A stretch of DNA of 64,000 nucleotides, taken from positions 1 through 64,000 of the forward strand of contig JAUHVK010000015.1 in assembly GCA_030425145.1 (NCBI GenBank), read 5' to 3'. Below, one piece after another: positions 16,720-25,842 of this stretch (its first letter is position 1; every line of letters begins with the position of its first letter). The DNA comes from Alphaproteobacteria bacterium. GTDB taxonomy: Bacteria > Pseudomonadota > Alphaproteobacteria > Rhodobacterales > Rhodobacteraceae. Made by a program: the position numbers and the translations under genes. The notes below the pieces were generated by a model. That model had not been told where the DNA came from. It was given only the letters and a program-made list of their open reading frames with translations, and did not search any database.

Positions 16720-19169
16720 GCGATCCGGCCCCCGCAGACATGACCGTTTCCGAACCGCGCAGGTCGATCTGGCGCAACCTGTCCTTTGTATGGCTGGTGC
16801 CGATCATTGCGCTTGGCGTGTCATTGGGCATTGCATGGCAGAATTTTTCCGATCGCGGTGAACTGATCGAGGTTTCGTTCGGCAATGCCTCGGGCGTCGT
16901 CGCGGGGGAAACCACTTTGCGCTACCGCGATGTGGTGGTCGGTACGGTCGAGGAAGTGCGTTTCTCCGACGATTTGGCGCGGGTGCTGGTTTATGTCCGT
17001 GTGGACAATGATGTGGCGCCGTTCATCGACGATGAAGCGGTGTTCTGGGTGGTGCGGCCAGAGGTGTCGGCGCGCGGGATCAGCGGGCTGTCTACCGTTC
17101 TGTCTGGTGTCTATATTGAAGGCGCTTGGGACAACGTGGCTGGCACATGGACCCAGCAGTTTCGGGGTGTAGACACGCCGCCGCTTAATCAGCCGGGACG
17201 AGCCGGGCAGCGGATCACGCTGGCGACGGATGACGGCACGACGATTTCCTATGGCTCGCCGGTACTGTTCCGAGGGGTTGAGGTGGGGCGTCTGGAAACG
17301 CCGCGCCTGTCTGCCGATGGCCGAACTGTTCTGGTGGATGCGTTTATCGACGCACCGCATGACGTGCGGCTGAGCCAGGCGACGCGGTTCTGGGATACAT
17401 CGGGGTTCGAGTTGTCTTTCGGCGCGTCGGGCTTTTCGGTGGATTTCGACAGCCTTGCATCCTTGGTCACAGGCGGGGTCGTGTTCGACAATCTTTATGA
17501 CGACGGAGAGCCGCTGACACCCGGATATGTGTTCACGCTCTACGAAGACGAGGAAGAGGCGCGGCGCAACCGTTTGGTTCGCGGGCCGGCGCGGGGTGTC
17601 GCGTTTTCGATCATGTTCGACGAGTCGGTCAACGGGCTCGAGGCCGGGGATGACGTGACTTATCAGGGGCTTGATGTGGGCGTTGTGACCGGGTTGCGGT
17701 CGCAGGTTCTTGACGGGGCATTCGGGCCTGAGTTGTCGCTGATCGTGGATGTGGCGATTGACCCCCAGCGTATGGGCCTGCCGCCCGAGGCAGCGGCTGC
17801 GGAAACCGTGGAGTTCTTCAAGTTTGCGGTTGAGACCGGGATGCGCGCGCGGCTGGCGACGGAAAGCCTGCTGTCGAGCGATCTGCGGATCGAGCTTGTG
17901 GTGCTGGATGACGCGCCGTTCGCCCGTTTGCGCGAAGCCGAGGGGGAAGCGCCGCGTCTGCCGAGCGTTGAATCCAACCTTTCGGATTTCACCGCCACCG
18001 CCGAAGGGGTGCTGGAGCGGATCAACGCATTGCCCATCGAAGAGGTGATGGAGCAGGCGATCAGCCTCATGGAGGCTTTCGAGCAATTGGCGCGCAATGA
18101 GGATTTGCAGCGCGTGCCGGGTTCGGCTGTAGCGCTGCTGGATGACACCCGCGCGTTGGTCGGTAGCGAGGCGATCCAGTCCATCCCGGCGCAGATCGAA
18201 GCGGCGGTCAACGACCTGACCTCTCTGGTGGCCGAGGTGCGTGAGGGTGGCGCGATAGAGTCGCTCAACAGCGCGCTGTCGCAGTTGGACGAAGCGATGG
18301 CCGGGATCAACACGGCATCGCAATCGGCACCTGCCCTGGCCGAGAACCTCGCCAAGCTGACGGAAGAGGACATCCCGGCGGTTCTGGCCGAATTGCAGGG
18401 TGTGGCGCAGACAGCGCAGGAGCTGAAGCTGGATGAATTGGTCGCAAGCGCAACAGCCACGCTGAACCGGGTCGATGCGCTCATTGCGCAGGAGGCGGTG
18501 CAAGGCATCCCGGCGGCGGTGACAGCGGCGATCGAAGATGTGCGTGCCATCGTGGCAGATGTGCAGGCTGAGGGCGCGGTGCAGGCTTTGGGCTCGTCGT
18601 TGCGCAATCTGGACCGGGCGATGGCGGATATCAGCGTCGCGTCACAGGACGCACCTGCGCTGACCGCGAACCTGCGCGAGATCACCGAAACCGACATCCC
18701 CGGCTTGCTGGCCGAGCTTGAGGCGGTGGCGACGACGGCGAAAGAGCTGGAATTGCAGGGGCTTGTGGACAGCGCGACCAGCACGCTCAACCGCGTGGAT
18801 GCGCTTGTGGGGTCGCAGGACACGTTGGAACTGCCCGGTACGATCAACGACGCATTGACCGAGATGCGCCTCGCGCTGACCGAATTGCGCGAGGGCGGTG
18901 TGGTCGAGAACTTGAACGCGACGCTGCAATCGGCGTCGGATGCGGCCGGATCGGTGGCTGAATCGGTCGAAGACCTGCCACAGCTGACCGCGCGGCTGGA
19001 GCGATTGGTGGCCGAGACCGAGACCGTGGTACGGTCTTATGGCGAACGGTCGGATTTCAATACGCAGACGCTGTCGGCGCTGCGCGAGGTGCAAAATGCT
19101 GCCAAGGCGATCTCTGAACTGGCGCGCGCGATCGAGCGCAGCCCCAATTCCTTGATCTTCGGGCGCTGA
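16716..19169 (+). CDS. pqiB: PqiB-like MCE protein with C-terminal tandem repeats
   Basis: An 817-residue MCE protein, far longer than E. coli PqiB (about 546). One N-terminal anchor helix (about 25-45), then three MCE domains at roughly 48-145, 160-265 and 285-405. Beyond residue 470, two exact-length 108-residue repeats (474-581, 582-689) and a diverging third (690 to about 770) share LNRVDAL, D-I-P and L-A-E-L blocks and should be long helices, perhaps lengthening the periplasm-spanning lipid tunnel. The start is TTG, with AAGGA 8 bases upstream and a 4-base overlap with the preceding gene. Confidence 0.9.
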   Translation: MSDPAPADMTVSEPRRSIWRNLSFVWLVPIIALGVSLGIAWQNFSDRGELIEVSFGNASGVVAGETTLRYRDVVVGTVEEVRFSDDLARVLVYVRVDNDVAPFIDDEAVFWVVRPEVSARGISGLSTVLSGVYIEGAWDNVAGTWTQQFRGVDTPPLNQPGRAGQRITLATDDGTTISYGSPVLFRGVEVGRLETPRLSADGRTVLVDAFIDAPHDVRLSQATRFWDTSGFELSFGASGFSVDFDSLASLVTGGVVFDNLYDDGEPLTPGYVFTLYEDEEEARRNRLVRGPARGVAFSIMFDESVNGLEAGDDVTYQGLDVGVVTGLRSQVLDGAFGPELSLIVDVAIDPQRMGLPPEAAAAETVEFFKFAVETGMRARLATESLLSSDLRIELVVLDDAPFARLREAEGEAPRLPSVESNLSDFTATAEGVLERINALPIEEVMEQAISLMEAFEQLARNEDLQRVPGSAVALLDDTRALVGSEAIQSIPAQIEAAVNDLTSLVAEVREGGAIESLNSALSQLDEAMAGINTASQSAPALAENLAKLTEEDIPAVLAELQGVAQTAQELKLDELVASATATLNRVDALIAQEAVQGIPAAVTAAIEDVRAIVADVQAEGAVQALGSSLRNLDRAMADISVASQDAPALTANLREITETDIPGLLAELEAVATTAKELELQGLVDSATSTLNRVDALVGSQDTLELPGTINDALTEMRLALTELREGGVVENLNATLQSASDAAGSVAESVEDLPQLTARLERLVAETETVVRSYGERSDFNTQTLSALREVQNAAKAISELARAIERSPNSLIFGR

Positions 19170-19187
19170 GGAAGGACGAGTAGGATA

Positions 19188-19757
19188 ATGCAGATGAATG
19201 TGCGGGCTCTGGCTGTTGTGATGGCGTTGCCGCTTGCGGCCTGCGGGTCGGGCGAAAGCGCGCGTTACCTGATCGACGCACCGGTTGCGGCGACGGGTGA
19301 GACACGCGTGTCGGTGCGCAGCGTGGAATTGCGCGACGTGTCACTGCCCAGCCATGCCTCGGGCACCGAGATCCTCGTGCGCGAGGAAGATGGTGCGTTG
19401 AAGCCTCTGGGCGATGCGGTTTGGGCGGATGACCCGGAGCGCGCGGTGACCGGCACGCTGGCGCAACTGCTGGACGCCCGCAGCACGGCGACGGTTTCGG
19501 CAGAACCCTGGCCGTTGTTCGATGGACCGTCGGCGCGGCTTGATGTGCGGATCGACAAGATGCTGGCGAGCGCCCCGGGTGTGTTCGAGATCACCGGTCA
19601 GGCGGCAGTCAGCGCCGTGGACGGACGCCCGCGCGAACGGGTTGAGCGGTTCGCGATTTCGGTGCCGGTTGCGGAACTGACCGCAGCGGCGGTGGCCGAG
19701 GCACAGGGCCGGGCGCTGGTGGCGTTGTCGGACGAGTTAATCGGGCTCTTGCGCTAG
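19188..19757 (+). CDS. pqiC: PqiC/YmbA-type ABC-transport auxiliary lipoprotein
   Basis: A 189-residue lipoprotein with lipobox LAAC (Cys19) and the family opening ARYLIDAP...RVSVRSVELRDVSLP. PqiC is an outer-membrane lipoprotein that docks with the PqiB tunnel. It begins 18 bases after pqiB and completes a pqiAABC operon. Confidence 0.88.
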   Translation: MQMNVRALAVVMALPLAACGSGESARYLIDAPVAATGETRVSVRSVELRDVSLPSHASGTEILVREEDGALKPLGDAVWADDPERAVTGTLAQLLDARSTATVSAEPWPLFDGPSARLDVRIDKMLASAPGVFEITGQAAVSAVDGRPRERVERFAISVPVAELTAAAVAEAQGRALVALSDELIGLLR

Positions 19758-19762
19758 TTTTC

Positions 19763-20818
19763 ATGGCGCTGATCCCGTCCAGCCTGACCGATCTGCTCGA
19801 CCACGGGTTCGACACCGTGATCGACGTGCGCAGCCCTGCGGAATTCGCCGAGGACCATGTGCCCGGTGCCATCAACCTGCCTGTTCTCGATAATGAGGAA
19901 CGGGCGCGGGTGGGCACGATCTACAAGCAGGTCAGCCCCTTTGACGCTCGCAAAATCGGGGCGGCGTTGGTGTTTCGCAACGCCGCTAACCATATCGAAA
20001 CCTCTTTGTCCCACCATAACGGTAGCTGGCGTCCTTTGGTCTATTGCTGGCGCGGCGGGCAAAGATCGGGGTCTTTCGCGTGGCTGCTAAAGGAAATCGG
20101 CTGGCGGTCTGACGTGGTTCAGGGCGGGTACAAGACCTATCGGCGGCTTGTGGCGGACATGCTGCACAATCGCCCCTTGCCGTTCCGGTTCGTGCAACTG
20201 GGCGGTTATACCGGCACAGCCAAGACAGAGCTGTTGCCGCTCTTGGCGGCGCGGGGTGTGCAGGTGATCGACCTTGAAGGGTTGGCGAACCATCGCGGGT
20301 CGCTGCTGGGGTCGATGGGGGAACAGCCGTCGCAAAAGGCGTTTGAAAGCGCCCTTGCGGGGGAGCTTTGCCGTCTTGATCCGACGCGGCCCGTTCTGGT
20401 GGAGGCGGAAAGCAGCAAGATCGGGCAGATCCTTGTGCCGCCCGCGCTGTGGGACGGGATGAAGGTGGCGCCGTGGATCGAAGTGACGGCACCGCTTGAG
20501 GCTCGGACGGAGTATTTGTTGCGGGCGTATGACGACATCCTGTCGGACCGGCCTACGTTGCACGCACGCTTGGCCCCGCTGAAGGCGCATCGGGGGGAGA
20601 CCCTGGTTGCGCAGTGGATCGGGCTCAGCGCGGCAGGCGACAAGCGGTCCCTGACGCGGTCGCTGATGGAGGATCATTACGATCTGGCCTATGCCAAGTC
20701 GATGAAGGCGATGTCCCCCAATGTGATTGCGCAGGTCGCGGCAGAAGGGTTGACGCCTGCGCATCTGGAGCAGGTGGCAGCACAGGTTGAGGCGGCGCTT
20801 CAGGCGATGGAAACCTGA
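19763..20818 (+). CDS. selU: tRNA 2-selenouridine synthase SelU/MnmH
   Basis: A 351-residue enzyme replacing sulfur with selenium in 2-thiouridine at tRNA wobble position 34, through a geranylated intermediate. Residues 1-130 form the rhodanese domain with catalytic Cys in VYCWRGGQRSGSFA; the second half carries a P-loop-like GGYTGTAKTELL. It uses selenophosphate from SelD, which is encoded convergently with a 19-base overlap of the coding ends. Starts 5 bases after pqiC. Confidence 0.94.
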   Translation: MALIPSSLTDLLDHGFDTVIDVRSPAEFAEDHVPGAINLPVLDNEERARVGTIYKQVSPFDARKIGAALVFRNAANHIETSLSHHNGSWRPLVYCWRGGQRSGSFAWLLKEIGWRSDVVQGGYKTYRRLVADMLHNRPLPFRFVQLGGYTGTAKTELLPLLAARGVQVIDLEGLANHRGSLLGSMGEQPSQKAFESALAGELCRLDPTRPVLVEAESSKIGQILVPPALWDGMKVAPWIEVTAPLEARTEYLLRAYDDILSDRPTLHARLAPLKAHRGETLVAQWIGLSAAGDKRSLTRSLMEDHYDLAYAKSMKAMSPNVIAQVAAEGLTPAHLEQVAAQVEAALQAMET

Positions 20819-22968
20819 CCGAACTGACCTGTATGCAGGTGGCCGATGAGGGCGCTGTCGGGATGCCCGTTCTGGCGCAAAGTGTCGATCAGCGCTTCCG
20901 CCTGATCCGCCGGAACAGCGGCCAGCAATCCCCCGCCAGTTTGCGGATCAAAGAGCAGTCGGCTGTGCGGGCCGTCTGGGATATTTGCAAATCCGGCGCG
21001 ATTGTTGGCGTAGAGCGAAGAATGCTCGCCACGCTCCGACAGGTCCAACGCGCCGGGCAGGAGCGGGATGGCGTCGAGCGTCAGGGTGGCTGACAGGCCC
21101 GAGGCGACGCAGATGTTCTGCGTGTGCCCGGCAAGGCCGAACCCTGTGAGATCGGTCATCGCCTGTGCCGTGTCGCGCAGGATGTGGGCGGCGGTTTTCT
21201 GGCCCTGCTGCATGGCCTGAAGCGCGCCCGCAACGTCTGCGCCGCGCGCGTTGCCGGACATCAGGGCTGCCATGATTACGCCGGTGCCAATGGGTTTGGT
21301 CAGGATCAGCGCCGCCCCGTCCTGTGCCCCGCCAAGGGTGATCGCATCGTTTTCGAGCAATCCGGTCACGGCGAGGCCGATGGTCAGTTCATCGCCCAGA
21401 GTGGAGTGACCGCCGACGATATCGGCACCGGCATCTTGCAGGATGGTCTGGGCCGAAGTGAGGATCTCGGTCAGGGTGCGTTCGGCCAGTGGTTCCGACA
21501 GGCGCGGCAGGGTGATCGACAGGGTCGCCGCCTGCGGGTTGGCACCCATCGCCCAGATATCGCCCAGCGCGTGATGCGTGGCGATGCGGGCCATCACTGC
21601 GGGATCGGACCAGAAGCTGCGCAGATGGTCCGTGGTAAAGACCTGCCGCGCGCCGCCTGTAAGAAGAAGCGCCGCATCGTCGCCGGGCAGCGGCGTGATG
21701 TCGGCGCGCTGGGCGGGTTTCAACGTCGCGAGGGATTTCGACAATGCATCGCGGCCCAGTTTCGCGCCACAGCCACCGCAGAGCGGTTTCGAGCCCATCG
21801 CCTGTTCCACGCCTTTGGCGCGGGGATAGGGCAGGGGCGGTGTGGACATTTTGGGCAGGTCATCAAACTTGTCCATGAACTTGCGGTCAATGCGGTCTTT
21901 CCAGTCCCAAACCCAGGGGCCGGTGAACGTGAGGCCGAAGCGATCTCCCAGCGCCGACTTTTTCCCGAGGGAGATAAGCTTCAGGTAATCTTTCTGTGGC
22001 ACATAGGTCTCGAGCGGACCACCCGAGAGAGAGGAGGCGAGGTTATGAAATAGAACCGGGGCCTGCCGCACGGCATAGACGCCTGCCTTGGGCCGGGGGG
22101 CGTGGGCCATGTGTGCGCAGTCACCCACCGCAAAGATGCGTGCATCGCTGGTTTGCAGGCGATCATTGACCGTCAGAAAGCCGTCATGCGTGGTCAGGCC
22201 GGTTTCGGCGAGCCAAGAATAGGGGCGTGCGCCCGCGGCACCGGTGATGAACTGAGCGCTGATGCTGCTGCCGTCGTCCAGGTTGATCGAGTTCTTGCCA
22301 AGATGCGTGATCTGCGCGTTTTCGTGCAGCACGATATTGAGAGCCTTGATTGCCGCGCGAAGTTGGGTGGCGCTTTTGGCGGGCAGGGCCGACAGGGCCG
22401 TGGCGTTGTCGATCAGGTGGATCGTGGCATGGCGTTTGCGTTGATTTAGGGCATGGGCCATGGCCATCGCCAGTTCGGCCCCCGCGACGCCGCCGCCGAT
22501 GACGGCAACCGTGGCTGGGCCGGTGCCTTTGCGGAAGGCATCCCATTTGGCAGCGAAGGGGCCAAGCGGTTTGGCGGGCACGGCATGGTCGGAAAAACCG
22601 GGCAGGTCGGGCATGTCCGAGGTGATGCCGACATCGACCGAAGCAACATCGAACCCGATGGGCGGGTGCGTGTCGGTCTGGATCGTGCCGCTATCGGGAT
22701 CAATGCCTGTGACCGAGCCGAGGATCAGGCGGGCATTGGCCGTCTGGGCGAGGCGGACAAGATCGATGTCGAGCTGATCGCGGTTGTAGTGACCGGCGAC
22801 AAAACCGGGGAGCATGCCGGAGTAGGGTGCCGTCGGGCCGGGGTTGATCAGCGTGAGGCGCGCGCCGGGGAGTGGCTTCATCGCCCATTTGCGCAGCACC
22901 AGCGCATGGGTATGGCCGCCGCCGATAAGGACGAGATCCTGGGTCAGGGGCAAGGGCGGCTGGTGCAT
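20800..22968 (-). CDS. selD: Bifunctional FAD-dependent oxidoreductase / selenide, water dikinase SelD
   Basis: A 722-residue fusion. Residues 1 to about 385 are a type II NADH-dehydrogenase-like pyridine-nucleotide:disulfide oxidoreductase (VLIGGGHTHALVL, VAVIGGGVAGAELAMAMA, IFAVGDCAH). Residues about 390-722 are SelD, which makes selenophosphate from selenide and ATP; LCGGCGAKLG supplies Cys397 and Cys400, so the active site uses Cys, not selenocysteine. ATG MHQPPLPL is chosen because the nucleotide-binding motif follows immediately. The FAD domain may reduce selenium to selenide for the kinase. No selA, selB or selC is present here. Confidence 0.93.
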   Translation of the reverse strand: MHQPPLPLTQDLVLIGGGHTHALVLRKWAMKPLPGARLTLINPGPTAPYSGMLPGFVAGHYNRDQLDIDLVRLAQTANARLILGSVTGIDPDSGTIQTDTHPPIGFDVASVDVGITSDMPDLPGFSDHAVPAKPLGPFAAKWDAFRKGTGPATVAVIGGGVAGAELAMAMAHALNQRKRHATIHLIDNATALSALPAKSATQLRAAIKALNIVLHENAQITHLGKNSINLDDGSSISAQFITGAAGARPYSWLAETGLTTHDGFLTVNDRLQTSDARIFAVGDCAHMAHAPRPKAGVYAVRQAPVLFHNLASSLSGGPLETYVPQKDYLKLISLGKKSALGDRFGLTFTGPWVWDWKDRIDRKFMDKFDDLPKMSTPPLPYPRAKGVEQAMGSKPLCGGCGAKLGRDALSKSLATLKPAQRADITPLPGDDAALLLTGGARQVFTTDHLRSFWSDPAVMARIATHHALGDIWAMGANPQAATLSITLPRLSEPLAERTLTEILTSAQTILQDAGADIVGGHSTLGDELTIGLAVTGLLENDAITLGGAQDGAALILTKPIGTGVIMAALMSGNARGADVAGALQAMQQGQKTAAHILRDTAQAMTDLTGFGLAGHTQNICVASGLSATLTLDAIPLLPGALDLSERGEHSSLYANNRAGFANIPDGPHSRLLFDPQTGGGLLAAVPADQAEALIDTLRQNGHPDSALIGHLHTGQFGQVSIA

Positions 22969-23161
22969 ATCTTTGGTCCATGTGTACTGGGCTCCGATGT
23001 ACCACGCAGGGGCCGCCGCGCCCATGCGACGGGTAATCAACATCTCGTCACAAGCGGGTCGGGCGGTTTGAGGTATTTGCCAAGGCGAAATTGACGGGGC
23101 CTTGTGGCGGCGTCTTCGCAAGTCGGGCGTGTCGGGAGTGCGTTTTGCGTCGTGAAGAGGA

Positions 23162-24568
23162 TCAGCTTTCGTAGCGGGTTTGACCGCGGCGGTTGGCGTC
23201 GACCGGAAGGGTCACGTGCAGGGGTTGGTGCGCGCGTTGTGCGCAGGCGGTGCGGGGGCAGACGTGGCAACTTGTCCCGATCTGCGCGAAGAGGCTGCGG
23301 TCGTCCATGTTGAAGCGCTGGGCGTAACCGACGTGACGGGCCTGGTCGATGTCGCAGCCGATGGCAACGACGAGACGTCGGTCCTGCAAGCGTTGGCCAA
23401 CGACGGGGCGGTCTGAGGTTTGGGACACGGTGAAGAAGCGGCCCCCGTCGGGCATTTCGACAAATTGCGGGAGCAGCTGGCCCGGCACCTGAAACGCGCC
23501 GTGGATGTCCCAGACGGGGCAGGCGCCACCCTCTTCGGCTAGGGTGATGGTGGTGGCGTTGAAGCGTTTGGACACGTTGCCCGCGCGGTCGACGCGCAGA
23601 AAGAAGAACGGGATGCCGCGCTGGCCGTCGCGTTGCAGAGTGGTGAGCCGTTGGCACACCATTTCGAAGCTGACGCCAAAGCCCGAGCTGATGCGGTCGA
23701 TGTCGTAGCGCGTGGCCTCGGCCAGAGTGAGAAACTCTGTATAGGGCATGAGCAGCGCGGCGGCGAAGTAGTTGGTCAGTTCGACCGTCAGGCGCGCGCG
23801 GCCTGCCTCGGCGGCGATTCCCGACGCGGCGACATAGCTTTGTACGGTATCGCGCGCTTCGAGCAGGCCGATAACATGTGCCAGTTGGAATATCCGGTTT
23901 GGGTGATTGAGCGCCTCGGACAAGTGCACGGTGCCGTCGGTTTCCTGGAAGTGTCGCAGTGCGCTGGGCATGTCCGAGAGTTTCTGCACGGTGCAGGTCA
24001 CGCTGTGTTCGAGCCTCAGGTGGCGCTTGAGCAGCGCATACATGTCGTCATGCGACCCGCCGAGCCGGGCGCGCAGGTCTTCGGCCTGCCGTTCCAGAGG
24101 ATCGAAGTGATTCTCGTGTGAGCGGAACACGTCGTGGATGGCCGTTTCGGGGGTCTTGAAGCGCAAATCGTTGCCATCGGTCTGCCCGGCAAGACGACGG
24201 AACTGCTCGGCCATCGACCGATGGGTCTGATGCAGTTGCAGGAAGCGGTCGACAAGGGTCGGGGCGTGATCCAGCGCGCTGCGCAGCTCGGTCAGGTCGG
24301 GCGGATCGCCACCGAAGATCGGGTCGCGCACGGCGGCGCGCAGATCGGCCAGCTTGGTCGCTTCGGTGTTGGTGACAAGGCTGCGCATGTCGACGCCGTA
24401 GGCTTCGGCCAGAGCTACTAGCACCTGCACAGACAGGCTGCGCTGGTTGTTTTCGAGCAGGTTTACATAGGCCGGAGAGATGCCCAGCCGCTGCGCCATC
24501 TCGGCCTGCGTGTGTTTCATCTTGCGGCGAAGCTGCCGCAATTGTGGGCCAACAAAGGTCTTACTCAT
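23162..24568 (-). CDS. ScfR-family short-chain fatty acyl-CoA regulator
   Basis: A 468-residue regulator: XRE helix-turn-helix at about 8-62 (QAEMAQRLGISPAYVNLLE), IrrE/ImmA-like middle with LTVELTNYFAAALLMPYTEF, and a C-terminal DUF2083 domain ending in C434-x2-C437-x4-C442. The family includes PccR of Rhodobacter and RamB of Corynebacterium, which sense acyl-CoA esters and control propionyl-CoA or acetate assimilation. It is divergent from tctCBA and the acyl-CoA ligase, its likely targets. A TTTACAA/TTGTAAA palindrome abuts its own start codon, suggesting autoregulation. Confidence 0.9.
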   Translation of the reverse strand: MSKTFVGPQLRQLRRKMKHTQAEMAQRLGISPAYVNLLENNQRSLSVQVLVALAEAYGVDMRSLVTNTEATKLADLRAAVRDPIFGGDPPDLTELRSALDHAPTLVDRFLQLHQTHRSMAEQFRRLAGQTDGNDLRFKTPETAIHDVFRSHENHFDPLERQAEDLRARLGGSHDDMYALLKRHLRLEHSVTCTVQKLSDMPSALRHFQETDGTVHLSEALNHPNRIFQLAHVIGLLEARDTVQSYVAASGIAAEAGRARLTVELTNYFAAALLMPYTEFLTLAEATRYDIDRISSGFGVSFEMVCQRLTTLQRDGQRGIPFFFLRVDRAGNVSKRFNATTITLAEEGGACPVWDIHGAFQVPGQLLPQFVEMPDGGRFFTVSQTSDRPVVGQRLQDRRLVVAIGCDIDQARHVGYAQRFNMDDRSLFAQIGTSCHVCPRTACAQRAHQPLHVTLPVDANRRGQTRYES

Positions 24569-24569
24569 G

Positions 24570-24600
24570 TTTACAACATTACAGATAATTAAATTGTAAA
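24570..24600. promoter_or_regulatory. Inverted repeat at ScfR-like gene start
   Basis: Perfect 7-base arms TTTACAA (24570-24576) and TTGTAAA (24594-24600) flank 17 AT-rich bases directly upstream of the ScfR-like ATG, in the divergent region with tctC. PccR binds repeated TTTGCAAA elements; these arms are related but not identical. Autoregulatory operator is the favoured reading. Confidence 0.5.
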
Positions 24601-24734
24601 AGCAAGAATTAACAGGTGTACCGCATTTAAAGTGAAATTTTATTTCGTGGAGGTATCAATCTCGGCAGGTCCGATGGAGAAGTGGCGGAACTCGCGGCTA
24701 ACGGGAGCGGGCTTTGTGATTGGGAGGATATTAC

Positions 24735-25724
24735 ATGATCTACAAAATGACACGTCGTGCAGCGCTGGCCGGTGTTGCGTCCATTGCCATGATCGCTGCC
24801 GGAGCCACATCCGCGCTGGCTGAGGGCTGGAAGCCGATGAAGCCTGTTGAAATGGTCATTATGGCTGGTCAGGGCGGTGGTGCTGACCGTCTGGCGCGCC
24901 TTTTCCAGTCGATCATCCAGAAAGAAAACCTTGCCTCCATGCCGGTGTTGCCGGTGAACAAAGGTGGCGGCTCTGGCGCCGAAGCGCTGCGCTATCTCAA
25001 GGACAGCGAGGGCGACGCGCACAAGATCATGGCGACGCTTAACAGCTATTACACCACGCCGCTGCGCACGGATATCGGTGTCGACATCGAAGAGTTCACC
25101 CCGATTGCCCGCATGGCGCTGGACACGTTTGTTCTGTGGGTCAATGCCGACAGCGACATCCAGACAATGGAAGACTGGGTTGCGGCGGTCAAAGCCTCGG
25201 GTGGCGAGTGGAAGATGGGTGGCACCGGCACTGGTCAGGAAGACAGCCTTGTGACCGCGATGCTTGAAAAGGAATTCGATATCAAGGTGACCTATGTTCC
25301 CTTCAAAGGGGGCGGCGATGTTGCCAAGAACCTTGTCGGTGGTCACATCGACAGCACCGTGAACAACCCGTCGGAGCAAATGGGCTTCTGGCAAGCTGGC
25401 AAGTCGCGTCCGATCGCGGCGTTCACGCCGGAGCGTCTGGAAGTGTTCCCGGATGTGCCGACGGCGCGGGAACTGGGGCATGACATCGTTTACTGGATGC
25501 AGCGGTCGTTCGTGGCACCCAAGGACATGCCGGCCGAGGCTGTGGCCTATTACACCGACATGTTCCAGAAGCTGTCCGAGACCGAAGAGTGGCAGACCTA
25601 CACCAAGGATAAGGCTTTGATGGCCGACTTCCTCTCCGGTGACGAGCTTCAGGCCTATTTCATCGAAGAGCGTGACAAACACGCGGTGATCCTTGCCGAT
25701 ATGGAAGGCGATGGTTCTTCGTAA
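24735..25724 (+). CDS. tctC: TTT transporter substrate-binding protein TctC
   Basis: A 329-residue periplasmic receptor of the Bug/TctC family. The signal peptide MIYKMTRRAALAGVASIAMI ends near AEG (about residue 31). Family features include VNKGGGSGAEALRYL and a VTYVPFKGGGDVAKNLVGGH motif. The ATG has GGGAGGA 5-6 bases upstream; upstream frames lack such a site. It captures a carboxylate, identity unknown, for TctAB. A hairpin follows the gene. Confidence 0.93.
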   Translation: MIYKMTRRAALAGVASIAMIAAGATSALAEGWKPMKPVEMVIMAGQGGGADRLARLFQSIIQKENLASMPVLPVNKGGGSGAEALRYLKDSEGDAHKIMATLNSYYTTPLRTDIGVDIEEFTPIARMALDTFVLWVNADSDIQTMEDWVAAVKASGGEWKMGGTGTGQEDSLVTAMLEKEFDIKVTYVPFKGGGDVAKNLVGGHIDSTVNNPSEQMGFWQAGKSRPIAAFTPERLEVFPDVPTARELGHDIVYWMQRSFVAPKDMPAEAVAYYTDMFQKLSETEEWQTYTKDKALMADFLSGDELQAYFIEERDKHAVILADMEGDGSS

Positions 25725-25762
25725 GGCGGCTTGGCCGAGAGCCTAAGTCAGCGACTGTGGTC

Positions 25763-25790
25763 GGGGCGGTTTTTGCCCCGGCCATTTTTG
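25763..25790 (+). terminator. Hairpin between tctC and tctB, possible attenuator
   Basis: CGGGGC and GCCCCG pair around a GGTTTTT loop; a TTTTT run follows after a further GGCCA. It lies in the 118-base gap between receptor and permease genes. It probably terminates part of the transcripts so the receptor is made in excess. Confidence 0.5.
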
Positions 25791-25842
25791 ACCATCCGGA
25801 TGAAATGGTCCGGGTACATCAAGATTTTTTGGGGAGACAGGG

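Noticed and set aside
16821..18503. A 560-codon open frame antisense to pqiB
   Set aside because: His/Arg/Gln-rich composition without domains; mirror of the repetitive pqiB coding strand.
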